DNA of 64,000 nt, taken from contig JAJEBY010000016.1 in NCBI GenBank assembly GCA_022822305.1, forward strand, positions 992,001 to 1,056,000. Direction: 5' to 3'. The translations under genes were made by a program, and so were the position numbers. A model generated the notes under the pieces. It did not search any database. It was not told the origin of the DNA and saw nothing but the letters and a program-made list of their open reading frames with translations. Positions 1-7,941 of this stretch are shown one piece after another. The stretch's first letter is position 1. Each line of letters starts with the position of its first letter. Source of the stretch: Anaerolineae bacterium. GTDB taxonomy: Bacteria; Chloroflexota; Anaerolineae; Aggregatilineales; Phototrophicaceae.

Positions 1-264
1 TGGATCCGTCACGGTTTGCGCAACGCCGTCATACCGCTCGCCGTCTTTCTGGGTCCGCTCATGTTCAGTCTGCTGGGCGGCGCGGTCATCATCGAACGCG
101 TTTTCACCTGGCCCGGCGTTGGCCTGCTGCTATTTGACGCCGTGGTCAGCTACGACTATCCGGTCATCATGGCGTCCGTGGTCATCTTTTCTGTGCTCGC
201 CATCCTAGGTTATCTGGCGGCCGATATTCTCTACGCGCTGCTAGATCCGCGCGTCCGCTTCTAG
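1..264 (+). CDS. Peptide/oligosaccharide ABC transporter permease, DppB/OppB type (3' end only)
   Basis: C-terminal 87 residues of an inner-membrane permease; the reading frame is open back to base 1, so the start lies left of the window. The visible part has the family-typical ending: a stretch around GGAVIIERVFTWPGVG, then a last membrane helix (roughly residues 60-80 of the visible part) and the terminal LLDPRVRF. It lies 17 bases upstream of a DppC-type permease, the usual order for this transporter class. Substrate cannot be told from this fragment; peptides, nickel or oligosaccharides are all known for the family. Confidence 0.9.
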   Translation, partial: WIRHGLRNAVIPLAVFLGPLMFSLLGGAVIIERVFTWPGVGLLLFDAVVSYDYPVIMASVVIFSVLAILGYLAADILYALLDPRVRF

Positions 265-281
265 GATCGAGGCAATAGCCT

Positions 282-1208
282 ATGAGCAAATCGAAGCTCT
301 TTGAAGTCAGGCCGTTCTCCAAGCGCGGAAGCAGCGACGGCTTCCGACCGTCACTCAATCTTTGGCAAAAGGCCCTGCGCCGGATTCGTCACGATCGCCC
401 GACCATGGTCGCGTTTACCATATTAGGCATGTTCGCGGTCATCGCCTTTATGGCGCCCTTTCTCAGCGATGTCGTATTTCAGGTCGATCCAGTTACTCAA
501 GACTTGCGCAACAACTACCAGCCGCTGTTTTCGCCCGGTCATGTGCTGGGCACGGATGAGCTTGGCCGCGATCATCTCAGCAGGCTGCTCTACGGTGGAC
601 AGATATCGCTTGGCATCGCCATTTTAGGCGCATTCCTGTCCTTGGGCATCGGCATCGCGGTTGGCGTTTTCGCGGGCTACTATGGCGGCGTCGTTGACGA
701 TCTGATCATGTGGCTGGTCACTACGCTTAACTCGATCCCCGGCCTGCCGCTGCTGATCATCATCACTGCAATTCTTTCCCCTTCGCCGCTCACGCTTGTC
801 TTCATTTTTGCGGTATTGGGCTGGACCGGCACGACGCGGCTGGTGCGAGCGGAGACTTACTCAATCAAGGAGCGAGAGTTTGTCGTATCCGCCCGCGCAA
901 TCGGCGCATCCAACCTGCGCATCATGTTTGTCCACATCGTACCTAACGTTTTCTCATTGTTGATCATCAGCTTGTCGCAGGCGATGGGCGGCTTGATTCT
1001 GGCTGAGTCAGCCTTAAGCTTCCTCGGATTCGGCGTGCGACCGCCGACGGCGACCTGGGGCAATATGCTCAACGGCGCGCTGGATTATGCGCGGCGGGCG
1101 CCGCATCTAGTCTTTCTGCCGGGTCTGCTGATAACCGTTACGGTCTTCTGCCTCTATCTGATCGGCGACGGATTGCGCGATGCCTTTGATCCGAAAATCG
1201 CGGATTAG
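282..1208 (+). CDS. Peptide/oligosaccharide ABC transporter permease, DppC/OppC type
   Basis: 308-residue inner-membrane permease, partner of the DppB-type protein ending at 264. A cytoplasmic N-terminal extension (about 45 residues) precedes the first helix, followed by GTDELGRDHLSRLLYGG, which is characteristic of the DppC/OppC family. The EAA-type loop that docks the ATPase reads EFVVSARAIGASNLRI and is followed by HIVPN. The end GDGLRDAFDPK is typical. The ATPase genes are not downstream: the next gene is rpsT. They are either left of the window or elsewhere. Substrate unknown. Confidence 0.93.
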   Translation: MSKSKLFEVRPFSKRGSSDGFRPSLNLWQKALRRIRHDRPTMVAFTILGMFAVIAFMAPFLSDVVFQVDPVTQDLRNNYQPLFSPGHVLGTDELGRDHLSRLLYGGQISLGIAILGAFLSLGIGIAVGVFAGYYGGVVDDLIMWLVTTLNSIPGLPLLIIITAILSPSPLTLVFIFAVLGWTGTTRLVRAETYSIKEREFVVSARAIGASNLRIMFVHIVPNVFSLLIISLSQAMGGLILAESALSFLGFGVRPPTATWGNMLNGALDYARRAPHLVFLPGLLITVTVFCLYLIGDGLRDAFDPKIAD

Positions 1209-1396
1209 TCCGGTTTTCCCTGCGGGCATTCATGCTGGCGAAACGCCCCTACACTTTTCCACACAAGATGAATTTCACCGCTCATGCGAGATTATCTCGC
1301 CAATATTTCGCTTTCCTCGTTGGTTAAATCCCAGCGCTCTCTCAGACTGGCGTACCTGGAGATCGATATTCACCAGTCCCTCCACGCATCGCGCTA

Positions 1397-1425
1397 TGGA
1401 CAAGCGCTTGACGGCATGCTATACT
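1397..1425 (+). promoter_or_regulatory. Probable sigma-70 promoter of rpsT
   Basis: TGGACA (1397-1402), a 17-base spacer and TATACT (1420-1425), preceded by TG one base upstream of the -10 (extended -10). It lies in the 310-base gap between the DppC gene and rpsT; I see nothing else in that gap apart from the leader hairpin. The same TGGACAAGCGC start and TGCTATACT end recur at the FMN-riboswitch promoter near 7908-7935. Confidence 0.55.
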
Positions 1426-1480
1426 GCGCGGCTGTTCTAACTGGAATGCGACATACATCGGCTGTCGCCGGGTTACTTTG

Positions 1481-1518
1481 AAGGGAGCAGCAGGAAAAAT
1501 CGGTTCCTGCATCGACAA
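1481..1518 (+). promoter_or_regulatory. rpsT leader: distant Shine-Dalgarno plus hairpin before the start codon
   Basis: A purine-rich AAGGGAG (1481-1487) lies 31 bases before the ATG at 1519, too far for normal initiation. Between them GCAGGAA (1490-1496) pairs perfectly with TTCCTGC (1504-1510) around a 7-base loop. If this stem forms, the Shine-Dalgarno comes to about 10 unpaired bases from the ATG, an ideal spacing. If it does not, initiation should be poor. This is a plausible translational control site for S20. The pairing is seen in the sequence; its role is inferred. Confidence 0.45.
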
Positions 1519-1785
1519 ATGGCAAATCATCAATCCGCGCTCAAGCGCATACGTCAAAATGAAAAGCGGCGCCTGCACAATCGCACGTACCGCAACCGCA
1601 CTAAAACCTTAATCAAGCAAGCGCGCGCCGCCATCGAAAGCGGCGATCTGGATGAAGCGCGCAAGGCCACACAGATTGCCGTTCGCGACCTGGATAGCCT
1701 GGCGAGTAGAGGCGTGGTGCATAGCCGCAACGCTGCCCGCCGCAAGAGCCGACTGATGCGGCAGCTTGCCCGTCTGGAGAGCTAA
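1519..1785 (+). CDS. rpsT: 30S ribosomal protein S20
   Basis: 88 residues, the usual S20 length. The N terminus MANHQSALKRIRQNEKRR is the S20 signature: a short hydrophilic lead, then long basic helices that bind 16S rRNA in the small subunit body. The middle (about 30-70) has the expected helix-rich Lys/Arg/Ala composition, with NAARRKSRLMRQLA near the end. It is monocistronic here, with its own promoter and the leader hairpin described at 1481-1518. Confidence 0.97.
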   Translation: MANHQSALKRIRQNEKRRLHNRTYRNRTKTLIKQARAAIESGDLDEARKATQIAVRDLDSLASRGVVHSRNAARRKSRLMRQLARLES

Positions 1786-2243
1786 CGCCCTCGCAACCCT
1801 TATGTAGATTTAAGTGTTACGCGTCTAATTCGCTGCGGTCGCGGCGATGCGCCTTGCTTTGCGGCGCGCGGGCAATTCCTCCAACGCCAAACAGACGGCA
1901 CGCAATTCGAGTGCGATGGGTTGAAGCGCTTATCGCTTGCTAACTCCTGGCATGCGCTGGTCTCAATCAAAGTCGCTGCTCCGCGCCGGCTACAATTTCC
2001 GCTGATGCATCAAGACGTCGAGTGAATGCGCGCGATGTGAGCTGACGCGAATCCACCTGCGTCGACGCATTGAAAAATGGCATTCGGCAGCGCCGCTCGC
2101 GCATATCAACAGACGAGCTCCATTTCGTCTAATGCCGCGTCAACCGAATTAGGGCATAATAGCCTGGCAGGAGCCAAAACTACATTGATCTCAGTGCGGC
2201 ATCCGGGCACAAAATCGCCAACAGCACCGAGATTGGAGTATCA
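1786..2243. other. Intergenic stretch without recognisable gene
   Basis: 458 bases between rpsT and the M20 peptidase. I find no convincing coding frame, terminator hairpin with a T-run, riboswitch or repeat. CATAAT at 2155-2160 could be a -10 for the peptidase gene but lacks a good -35. TTGGAG just before 2244 serves as ribosome binding site. Confidence 0.5.
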
Positions 2244-3413
2244 ATGGAAACTATGATCGCCAAAGTCAACGCAGTACACGCCCGCGAGGATTGGTCCGTC
2301 CTCGAAGAATTGTCTAGCTGGGTCGTCGAAGAATCCCTGCGCATCCAACAGATCCCGGCGCCGACCTTTCATGAGGCGCGGCGCGCGCGAGCTGTACTGG
2401 AGCGCTTCACCGAGTTGACGCTGGTCGATGTCGACATTGACGAGGTCTACAATGTCTACGGCCGTCTCCAGGGGCAGACTAGCGCCGCGGCCTTGCTGAT
2501 CATGGCGCATACCGACACCGTCTTTCCCGCGGATACCGATCTCGGCGTCACTCGAGGCGCAGGCAGAATCGCGGGACCGGGCATCGGCGACAACAGTCTC
2601 GGCGTGGCGGCGCTGCTGGGCTTGGCCAAAGCCTTGTCTCAATCCGCGCTGGCGCCAGCATGTGACATTTGGTTCGTTGCCGATAGCTGCGAAGAGGGTT
2701 TGGGCGACTTGCGCGGCGCAAAAGCAGCCTTCGCCAAGCTGCAGTCCCGAATCAATGCCGTGATAAATCTGGAAGGATTGGCGCTTGGTCATATCTATAA
2801 CGCCGGTACGGCTGTGTATCGCATGCGCATCAGCGCGCGCGCGGCCGGCGGCCACAGTTGGCTTCATTACGGCAAGCCCAGCGCGCTTCACGGCATTCTC
2901 GAGTTGGGCAATCAAATTCTAGCGCTCAAGTTGCCCCAATCGCCGCGTACCACAATGAACATCGGCATGATTGAGGGCGGCCACGCCATCAACGCCATCG
3001 CGACAGACGCCAGCCTCTGGCTCGATCTGCGCTCAGTCAGTCCGATCGTCCTGCGCGACTTGCGAGAACAGGTCAGCAGCCTGGTTCGTGGGGCGCAAAC
3101 GGAGGGGCTCACATTCACGATTGAGACTGTGGGTGATCGGCCGGCGGGCGCCATTGACAGAGTCCATGAGCTGGTGCAAGGCGCGCTCGCAGCGCTGGGA
3201 TGCCTTGGCATCAGGTACGCGCTGGAAACGGGCAGCACCGATGCCAACGTGCCCTTAGCCCATGGTTGCCCGGCCGTCACCATCGGCATTACTCGCGGCG
3301 GGAACGCGCATCGGCTCGATGAATATATCGAAACCGCGCCCGTGCGCCTTGGTCTTCAACATTTGATTACGCTCACGCTCGCCGCCGCAGAACATTACGC
3401 CGCCGGCGCATGA
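2244..3413 (+). CDS. M20-family zinc peptidase / amidohydrolase
   Basis: 389 residues. It has the di-metal ligand motifs of the M20 family (carboxypeptidase G2/PepT/ArgE type) in order: AHTDTVFP (His and Asp ligands), GIGDNSLG (bridging Asp), DSCEEGLGD (catalytic Glu and metal Glu), GSTDANV, and the C-terminal GGNAHRLDEYIE (His ligand). The segment around GGHSWLHYG belongs to the dimerisation lid domain. It should be a cytoplasmic hydrolase of peptides or N-acyl amino acids; no signal peptide is seen. ATG at 2244 is preceded by TTGGAG; a second in-frame ATG lies three codons later. Substrate unknown. It stands alone, convergent with the aminotransferase gene. Confidence 0.9.
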   Translation: METMIAKVNAVHAREDWSVLEELSSWVVEESLRIQQIPAPTFHEARRARAVLERFTELTLVDVDIDEVYNVYGRLQGQTSAAALLIMAHTDTVFPADTDLGVTRGAGRIAGPGIGDNSLGVAALLGLAKALSQSALAPACDIWFVADSCEEGLGDLRGAKAAFAKLQSRINAVINLEGLALGHIYNAGTAVYRMRISARAAGGHSWLHYGKPSALHGILELGNQILALKLPQSPRTTMNIGMIEGGHAINAIATDASLWLDLRSVSPIVLRDLREQVSSLVRGAQTEGLTFTIETVGDRPAGAIDRVHELVQGALAALGCLGIRYALETGSTDANVPLAHGCPAVTIGITRGGNAHRLDEYIETAPVRLGLQHLITLTLAAAEHYAAGA

Positions 3414-3468
3414 CAGGCGACTTGACTCGCGATTGAGGCGAATCGTCCAATCCGACTGTCTCGCACCA

Positions 3469-4719
3469 TCAGATACGTTCAATCAATTCAAGCAGGCGAC
3501 TGATTTCAGCCTTCGTGTTGTAGTGGGCGATGCCAACGCGCACCATGCCATCCGGGCGGCCCAGGCGCTGCATGATCTCGGGGGCGTAATAGTCACCGCT
3601 CCACACAAATACGTCATGCTCCGCAAGGTATTCGGCAACCTGATCGGGAGAGCGCCCGGCCTTAACAAATGCCACAGTGGGAACGCGCCAGTGAAAACGC
3701 TCAAGATCGGTGATTCCCGCCACCGTTACCCCTGGGATCGCCAATAGTCCGTCGGTCAGCGCTTCCGCGAGCTCCCGCTCGTATTCCTGCACGGCCGCCA
3801 TGCCCCGCTTCATCATTAGCTTGCGCCCCTGAAAATCTGGCAGATCGGCCTCGCCGTAACATTGGCCCAACATCTCCCAATATTGAAGGCAGGCCAGCAG
3901 GCCATTCCAGGTCTCGTAGCTCGGCGTGCCCGTCTCCCAACGATAAGGCGCCTGATCCTTTGCCGGTCGCACTTTATCTATTGGCAGGCTGTTTAGCAGA
4001 TCTTTGCGCCCCCACATAATGCCCAGATGTGGACCATAAAACTTGTACGACGAGCAGAGCAGAAAGTCGCAGTCAATCGCTTGCACATTTATTGGCACAT
4101 GCGGGGCGCTCTGCACTGCATCGACCACGTGAATGGCATCGGCCGCGCGCGCCATCGCGGCAATCTGCCCGACCGGATTTACGCTGCCCACCGCGTTGGA
4201 GGCGTGCACGGTAGCTACGATTTTGGTGCGCTCGCTCAGCACATCCTCCAGTGAGCCCAAATCCAAGGTGCAATCTGCCCTATGGATATCCACCCATTTG
4301 ACATCCAGCTGGCGCGCTTCGGCGATCGCGATCCAGGGCGCGATATTGGCGTCGTGGTCCATCTTGGTCACGACGATCTCGTCGCCTTCAGCGAGTGTAT
4401 GCGCCAGCGCGCGGCTCAATTTGAAGTTCAACGATGTCATGTTGGGACCGATCACGATTTCATCAGCGCTTTCGGCATTCAAGAAATCAGCCATGTATTG
4501 CCGGACGGTGACAGTCATCTCATCGTTGCGGCGGCTGGTAACGAAGCTGCCTCCGGAATTGGCATTCATGGTCCGGTAGTAACTGCTGACGGCGTCAATC
4601 ACCGATTGCGGCACTTGAGTACCAGCTGGATTGTCCAGAAAGATCGGCAGCCTTCCGTCAGGAGTCGATTCACGCAACGACGGAAAGTGTGGGCGGATAT
4701 GCTCGGCATGAAATTTCAT
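3469..4719 (-). CDS. Class V aminotransferase, cysteine-desulfurase-like (VC1184 subfamily)
   Basis: 416 residues. PLP-dependent fold-type I enzyme. The PLP lysine lies in CSSYKFYGPH and the cofactor Asp in HVVDAVQSAPH. The N terminus (RPHFPSL...FLDNPAGTQVP) and TMNANSGGSF match the cysteine-desulfurase-like subfamily named after VC1184 (TIGR01976), whose physiological reaction is not settled. It lacks an obvious flexible-loop catalytic Cys of IscS/SufS in the expected region, so it is not an ordinary desulfurase. It lies 125 bases downstream of the riboflavin transporter operon on the same strand and could be read through from it. No SUF or ISC genes are near. Confidence 0.88.
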   Translation of the reverse strand: MKFHAEHIRPHFPSLRESTPDGRLPIFLDNPAGTQVPQSVIDAVSSYYRTMNANSGGSFVTSRRNDEMTVTVRQYMADFLNAESADEIVIGPNMTSLNFKLSRALAHTLAEGDEIVVTKMDHDANIAPWIAIAEARQLDVKWVDIHRADCTLDLGSLEDVLSERTKIVATVHASNAVGSVNPVGQIAAMARAADAIHVVDAVQSAPHVPINVQAIDCDFLLCSSYKFYGPHLGIMWGRKDLLNSLPIDKVRPAKDQAPYRWETGTPSYETWNGLLACLQYWEMLGQCYGEADLPDFQGRKLMMKRGMAAVQEYERELAEALTDGLLAIPGVTVAGITDLERFHWRVPTVAFVKAGRSPDQVAEYLAEHDVFVWSGDYYAPEIMQRLGRPDGMVRVGIAHYNTKAEISRLLELIERI

Positions 4720-4844
4720 CGGCTTTTCCTCACTCGATTGGCGTCCATTGGGCTATCTCAGTTGTTCGAATGACTCGATTGCGGCGACCGCGATCGACCG
4801 CTTTCGCGTATGCCGACCCTGGGCAAAGGCGGGCAAATGCTTTG

Positions 4845-5606
4845 TCAGGCAGCCTCTTTCTCGATAGCGCTGCGCACCTCACGCGCCAGGATCAAGAAGG
4901 CCTCGCAAAACAGCTGCTCGACACGGCGCGGTCGCGGCAGATCTATAGAGATATCCGCAACCGTCCGACCCGGTCGGCTGGACATCACGATGACGCGATC
5001 CGCCAGCAGAACTGCCTCATTGATATTGTGGGTGACCATCACCACGGTCTGCCCGGATCCGCGCCAGACTTGCAGCAATTCCAGGCTCAGCTTCTCCCGC
5101 GTCAAGGCATCGAGCGCCCCAAATGGCTCGTCTAGCAGCAGCAAGCGCGGATGCTGCACGATGACGCGGCCCAGCGCAACCCGCTGCGCCATGCCGCCCG
5201 AAAGCTCGGCCGGATACGCCCCGGCGAAGTCTTCCAAATGCAGCTGCGGCAATAGCTCGGCTACCGTGGCGTACCGCGCCGCTTTGGGCACGCCGGCTAA
5301 TTCCAGCGGCAGCGCGATGTTGTCTTGAACGGAACGCCAGGGCATCAGGTTGGCGTCTTGAAACATGATGGCCGTGGCCGACGACGGACGGCTAATTGAC
5401 TCTCCATCCGCCTCGACGATTCCCGTCGTTGGCGCCTGCAAGCCGGCCACCACACGAATCAAGGTGCTCTTGCCACATCCACTGGGACCGACGATACAGA
5501 CAAATTCGCCCTCTGCAACATCCAAGGATATCGGACCCAGCGCAGCCAGCCGACCGCCATTCGCGCCGCGAAAATCGACCGATATATCCCGCAGGCTTAA
5601 TTTCAC
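4845..5606 (-). CDS. ABC transporter ATPase of the probable riboflavin importer (RibZ-type)
   Basis: 253 residues. Nitrate/sulfonate/taurine-type ABC ATPase: Walker A GPSGCGKS (40-47), Q-loop MFQDANLMPW (81-90), signature LSGGMAQR (135-142), Walker B LLLLDE (155-160) and the H-loop in MVTHNINEA. It would energise the permease encoded at 6771-7658. It is the third gene after permease and binding protein, and its start overlaps the binding-protein stop by 4 bases. Family alone would suggest nitrate, taurine or pyrimidine. The FMN riboswitch upstream of the operon argues for riboflavin or a flavin. Confidence 0.9.
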   Translation of the reverse strand: MKLSLRDISVDFRGANGGRLAALGPISLDVAEGEFVCIVGPSGCGKSTLIRVVAGLQAPTTGIVEADGESISRPSSATAIMFQDANLMPWRSVQDNIALPLELAGVPKAARYATVAELLPQLHLEDFAGAYPAELSGGMAQRVALGRVIVQHPRLLLLDEPFGALDALTREKLSLELLQVWRGSGQTVVMVTHNINEAVLLADRVIVMSSRPGRTVADISIDLPRPRRVEQLFCEAFLILAREVRSAIEKEAA

Positions 5607-6742
5607 TCGCTGCTTCCCATGATGAACACATTGGTGAACGAGGCCGTCAGGTCTACCTCGCTTCCATCGAGGAATTCCAGCAGCTCCAAGGTCGCGAGCA
5701 TCGATTCCCAGGAGCCGAGCTCGCTGAAACCCAAAACCTCAGCATCCCACAGATCAATCGAGTTGAGCAGAACGTCGAATTGCTCAAGCATGTCAAAGTC
5801 AAACATCTGCCCGAGTTGCCCCCGCATATCGAGACGGCTCTGCGCGATGTCTTCACGACTTGGCTGCGTATCCAGAAAGGCTTCCTGCTCCATTGACAAC
5901 TGCTGCAACGCTTCAACGTATTCGACTTCATTCGGCAGCGCTTCTACGTATTCCAGGCTAACCAGGTAGGCCCGGGCGGGATTCTCGATGGCCGACTTGA
6001 GCGCTTGGCCGAGCGCGCTCACCATATTCTGAACCTTCTCCGTCTCGCGCTCGAGCATATCCGAATGGACGATCAAACCGTTGGAGACCAGATCCACCTG
6101 TTCGGCGACTGGGAAGACATCGGGCATGCCCAGATCGCTGCACTCGCCGGCGAGCGACCGATTCAATATCTGAAGCGGCTCGTTGTTAATGTACACTACT
6201 GCAGCCGAGACGACCTTGCTGCAAAAGACATCGGGCGCATGGAATCCGATTTCAGTCAGCTCAATATCAGATTCGGTCATACCTGCGCTGTGCAACAAAG
6301 CTGTCAATCCGCTGTAGCTGGCGCCGAACCGACCGGGAATGCCCACTTTCCTGTCGCGCAGTTCACTGATTTCCGAGATGCCCGATCCATTGTGCCCTTG
6401 TACAACGAGTCCAACCGGATACTTCTGAAACCATTCAAAGACGTAGACCACGTCACGCGCCTGCGCGCGCGCCAGAATGACCTGTTCGCCACTGACGATG
6501 CCGAAGTCGGCATGACCAGCAGCGACGAGATCGAGCACCTCCGGTTCCTGCAGGTGTTCCAATGTCACATTGAATCCGTGCTCGGCGAAGTGGCCGTCCT
6601 GGATCCCCAGGTAAAATGGCGAGAACTGAATGTTGGGGACAAAAGTCAGCAAGATGCGCTCATCCTGCAGCGCTTCCTGAGCGCGAACTGCGGGGGAAAC
6701 AAACGCCAACAAAATCAGGGCTAATGCGAGTATTCGGGTCAT
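5603..6742 (-). CDS. ribY: Solute-binding protein of the probable riboflavin importer (RibY-type)
   Basis: 379 residues, NMT1/THI5-like periplasmic-binding fold. A Sec signal peptide is clear: MTRILALALILLAFVSPAVR, with likely cleavage after AVRA. The mature part opens with LLTFVPNIQFSPFYLGIQDG, the normal start of this fold, and contains GIPGRFGASYSG, the ligand-loop region shared with thiamine-precursor and riboflavin binding proteins. There is no lipobox cysteine. The gene sits between permease and ATPase genes behind an FMN riboswitch. RibXY systems of this make-up are described in Chloroflexi; the flavin assignment rests on the riboswitch and that precedent. Confidence 0.85.
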   Translation of the reverse strand: MTRILALALILLAFVSPAVRAQEALQDERILLTFVPNIQFSPFYLGIQDGHFAEHGFNVTLEHLQEPEVLDLVAAGHADFGIVSGEQVILARAQARDVVYVFEWFQKYPVGLVVQGHNGSGISEISELRDRKVGIPGRFGASYSGLTALLHSAGMTESDIELTEIGFHAPDVFCSKVVSAAVVYINNEPLQILNRSLAGECSDLGMPDVFPVAEQVDLVSNGLIVHSDMLERETEKVQNMVSALGQALKSAIENPARAYLVSLEYVEALPNEVEYVEALQQLSMEQEAFLDTQPSREDIAQSRLDMRGQLGQMFDFDMLEQFDVLLNSIDLWDAEVLGFSELGSWESMLATLELLEFLDGSEVDLTASFTNVFIMGSSE

Positions 6743-6770
6743 AGCGAGAAATTCACTCCTGTCACTGATT

Positions 6771-7658
6771 CTATGAAGCAGACGAGCGCCGTCGCCAAGC
6801 CAGCAAGCGCCATTCCAAGAGGGCGACGGCGCCGTATAGACTCAAGGCGATGAACGTCATCGTAAAGACACTGACGAAAACCAGCGGCGTATCGTAGAGA
6901 TTGCGCGCCAGCGTCACCAGGTGGCCCAAGCCGCTGCCGGAACTGACAAACTCGCCGACCACGGCGCCAATTACAGCAAGCGTAGCGCTGGTTCTTAGCC
7001 CGGCAAGAATGACCGGCAGCGCCGACGGTAGCTCGAGGTGGCGGAAAGATTGCCAAGGCCTCGCGTTGAGGGAATGCATCAGATCCTGCAGTTGCGGCGG
7101 GACGGCGCGGATGCCGGCTATGGTATTGACAAGCATCGGAAAGAAGACAATCACCGCCGTAGTCACAATTTTGCTTTCGACTCCGCTACCCAGCCAGATG
7201 ATCAACAAGGGCGCGTATGCCACGATTGGCGTGGATTGGAAAGCGACGATGATTGGCGACAGAATGAATTCCAGCAGGGGCGCCTTGGCGATTAGATAAC
7301 CGAGCGAAAGGCCGATGCTCACGCCGAGCAGTAACCCAAAGAACATCTCTTCCAAGGTGGTGAGCGTGTGCCTTGCCAGCAATCCGCTCGATACCGCTTC
7401 GACAAACGCATCCAACACTTGCGCCGGTGGCGGCAGGAGAAAGGCTGATACCAATCCGAAGGCGGTGATCAATTGCCAGACAAGCAGCAATAGCAGCATC
7501 GTTGCCAGCGGCGACAAATAAAGCAGCCATTTGGACGAAAGGGCGCTGCGATTTACTCGTTTGTGACTTCTGGCTTCAGGCGCATCAACTTGCATATGCC
7601 ACCGCAGACCCAACGTTCCAGGGGCTGTCGGCGCGATATACAAGCTCCGGCGCGCCAC
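6771..7658 (-). CDS. ribX: ABC transporter permease of the probable riboflavin importer (RibX-type)
   Basis: 295 residues with about six membrane helices, of the SsuC/TauC/ThiX permease family. The ATPase-docking segment reads ALNARPWQSFRHLELPSALPVI. It is the first gene of the operon below the FMN riboswitch. The start is uncertain. A GTG at 7658 gives the longest form; an ATG at 7595 (MQVDAPEARS) gives a more usual N terminus. Neither has a strong Shine-Dalgarno, which fits control at translation by the upstream RNA. It is followed by the binding protein gene after 28 bases. Confidence 0.87.
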   Translation of the reverse strand: MARRSLYIAPTAPGTLGLRWHMQVDAPEARSHKRVNRSALSSKWLLYLSPLATMLLLLLVWQLITAFGLVSAFLLPPPAQVLDAFVEAVSSGLLARHTLTTLEEMFFGLLLGVSIGLSLGYLIAKAPLLEFILSPIIVAFQSTPIVAYAPLLIIWLGSGVESKIVTTAVIVFFPMLVNTIAGIRAVPPQLQDLMHSLNARPWQSFRHLELPSALPVILAGLRTSATLAVIGAVVGEFVSSGSGLGHLVTLARNLYDTPLVFVSVFTMTFIALSLYGAVALLEWRLLAWRRRSSAS

Positions 7659-7699
7659 AGTTGCACAGCGTGGGAGGCCAAACCGTATACCAAAGCAAA

Positions 7700-7727
7700 C
7701 AGGCTCACAATCAACAACGTCAGCCTG
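7700..7727 (-). terminator. Possible attenuator hairpin after the FMN riboswitch
   Basis: Read on the minus strand, CAGGCT pairs with AGCCTG across a 16-base loop, followed by TTTGCTTT. It lies just downstream of the riboswitch 3' end and before the permease start, where an expression platform is expected. The large loop and the broken T-run make it a weak terminator. Confidence 0.35.
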
Positions 7728-7731
7728 CCCG

Positions 7732-7884
7732 ACCTTCTCCCATCCGGACTATCACCGTCGGCTCTGGATTCTAACCAGGATCCACCTTCACAATAGCGTT
7801 TTACGGCCATTGATCCGGGTCACGGGCTTGGCATGCCGCCGCATGCTTCACCGCCGGTAGGGACTTCCACCCTGCCCCGAAGGT
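7732..7884 (-). promoter_or_regulatory. FMN riboswitch (RFN element)
   Basis: The minus strand carries the conserved RFN blocks in order: GGGGCAGGGTGGAAGTCCC, then ACCGGCGGTGAAGC, a variable arm, CCTGGTTAGAATCCAG, GCCGACGGTGATAGTCCGG and ATGGGAGAAGG. The closing stem P1 is formed by ACCTTC (7884-7879) with GAAGGT (7737-7732). FMN binding represses riboflavin synthesis or uptake genes in bacteria. Here the first gene downstream is a transporter permease, so it marks the ABC system as a flavin importer. Confidence 0.95.
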
Positions 7885-7907
7885 TGGCTTCACTTCTTAT
7901 GGCGTCG

Positions 7908-7935
7908 AGTATAGCAGAATCCAGGCGCTTGTCCA
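7908..7935 (-). promoter_or_regulatory. Promoter of the FMN-riboswitch operon
   Basis: On the minus strand: TGGACA (7935-7930), a 16-base spacer and TATACT (7913-7908), with TGC directly before the -10. Transcription would begin about 15-20 bases before the riboswitch P1 stem. It overlaps the end of the histidine kinase transcript region, so this operon is separable from the kinase genes. Confidence 0.55.
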
Positions 7936-7941
7936 CTCAAG

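Noticed and set aside
4845..7658. Reading the ABC system as a thiamine-precursor (ThiXYZ) transporter
   Set aside because: The leader is a clear FMN element, not a TPP riboswitch, so flavin transport is the better reading.
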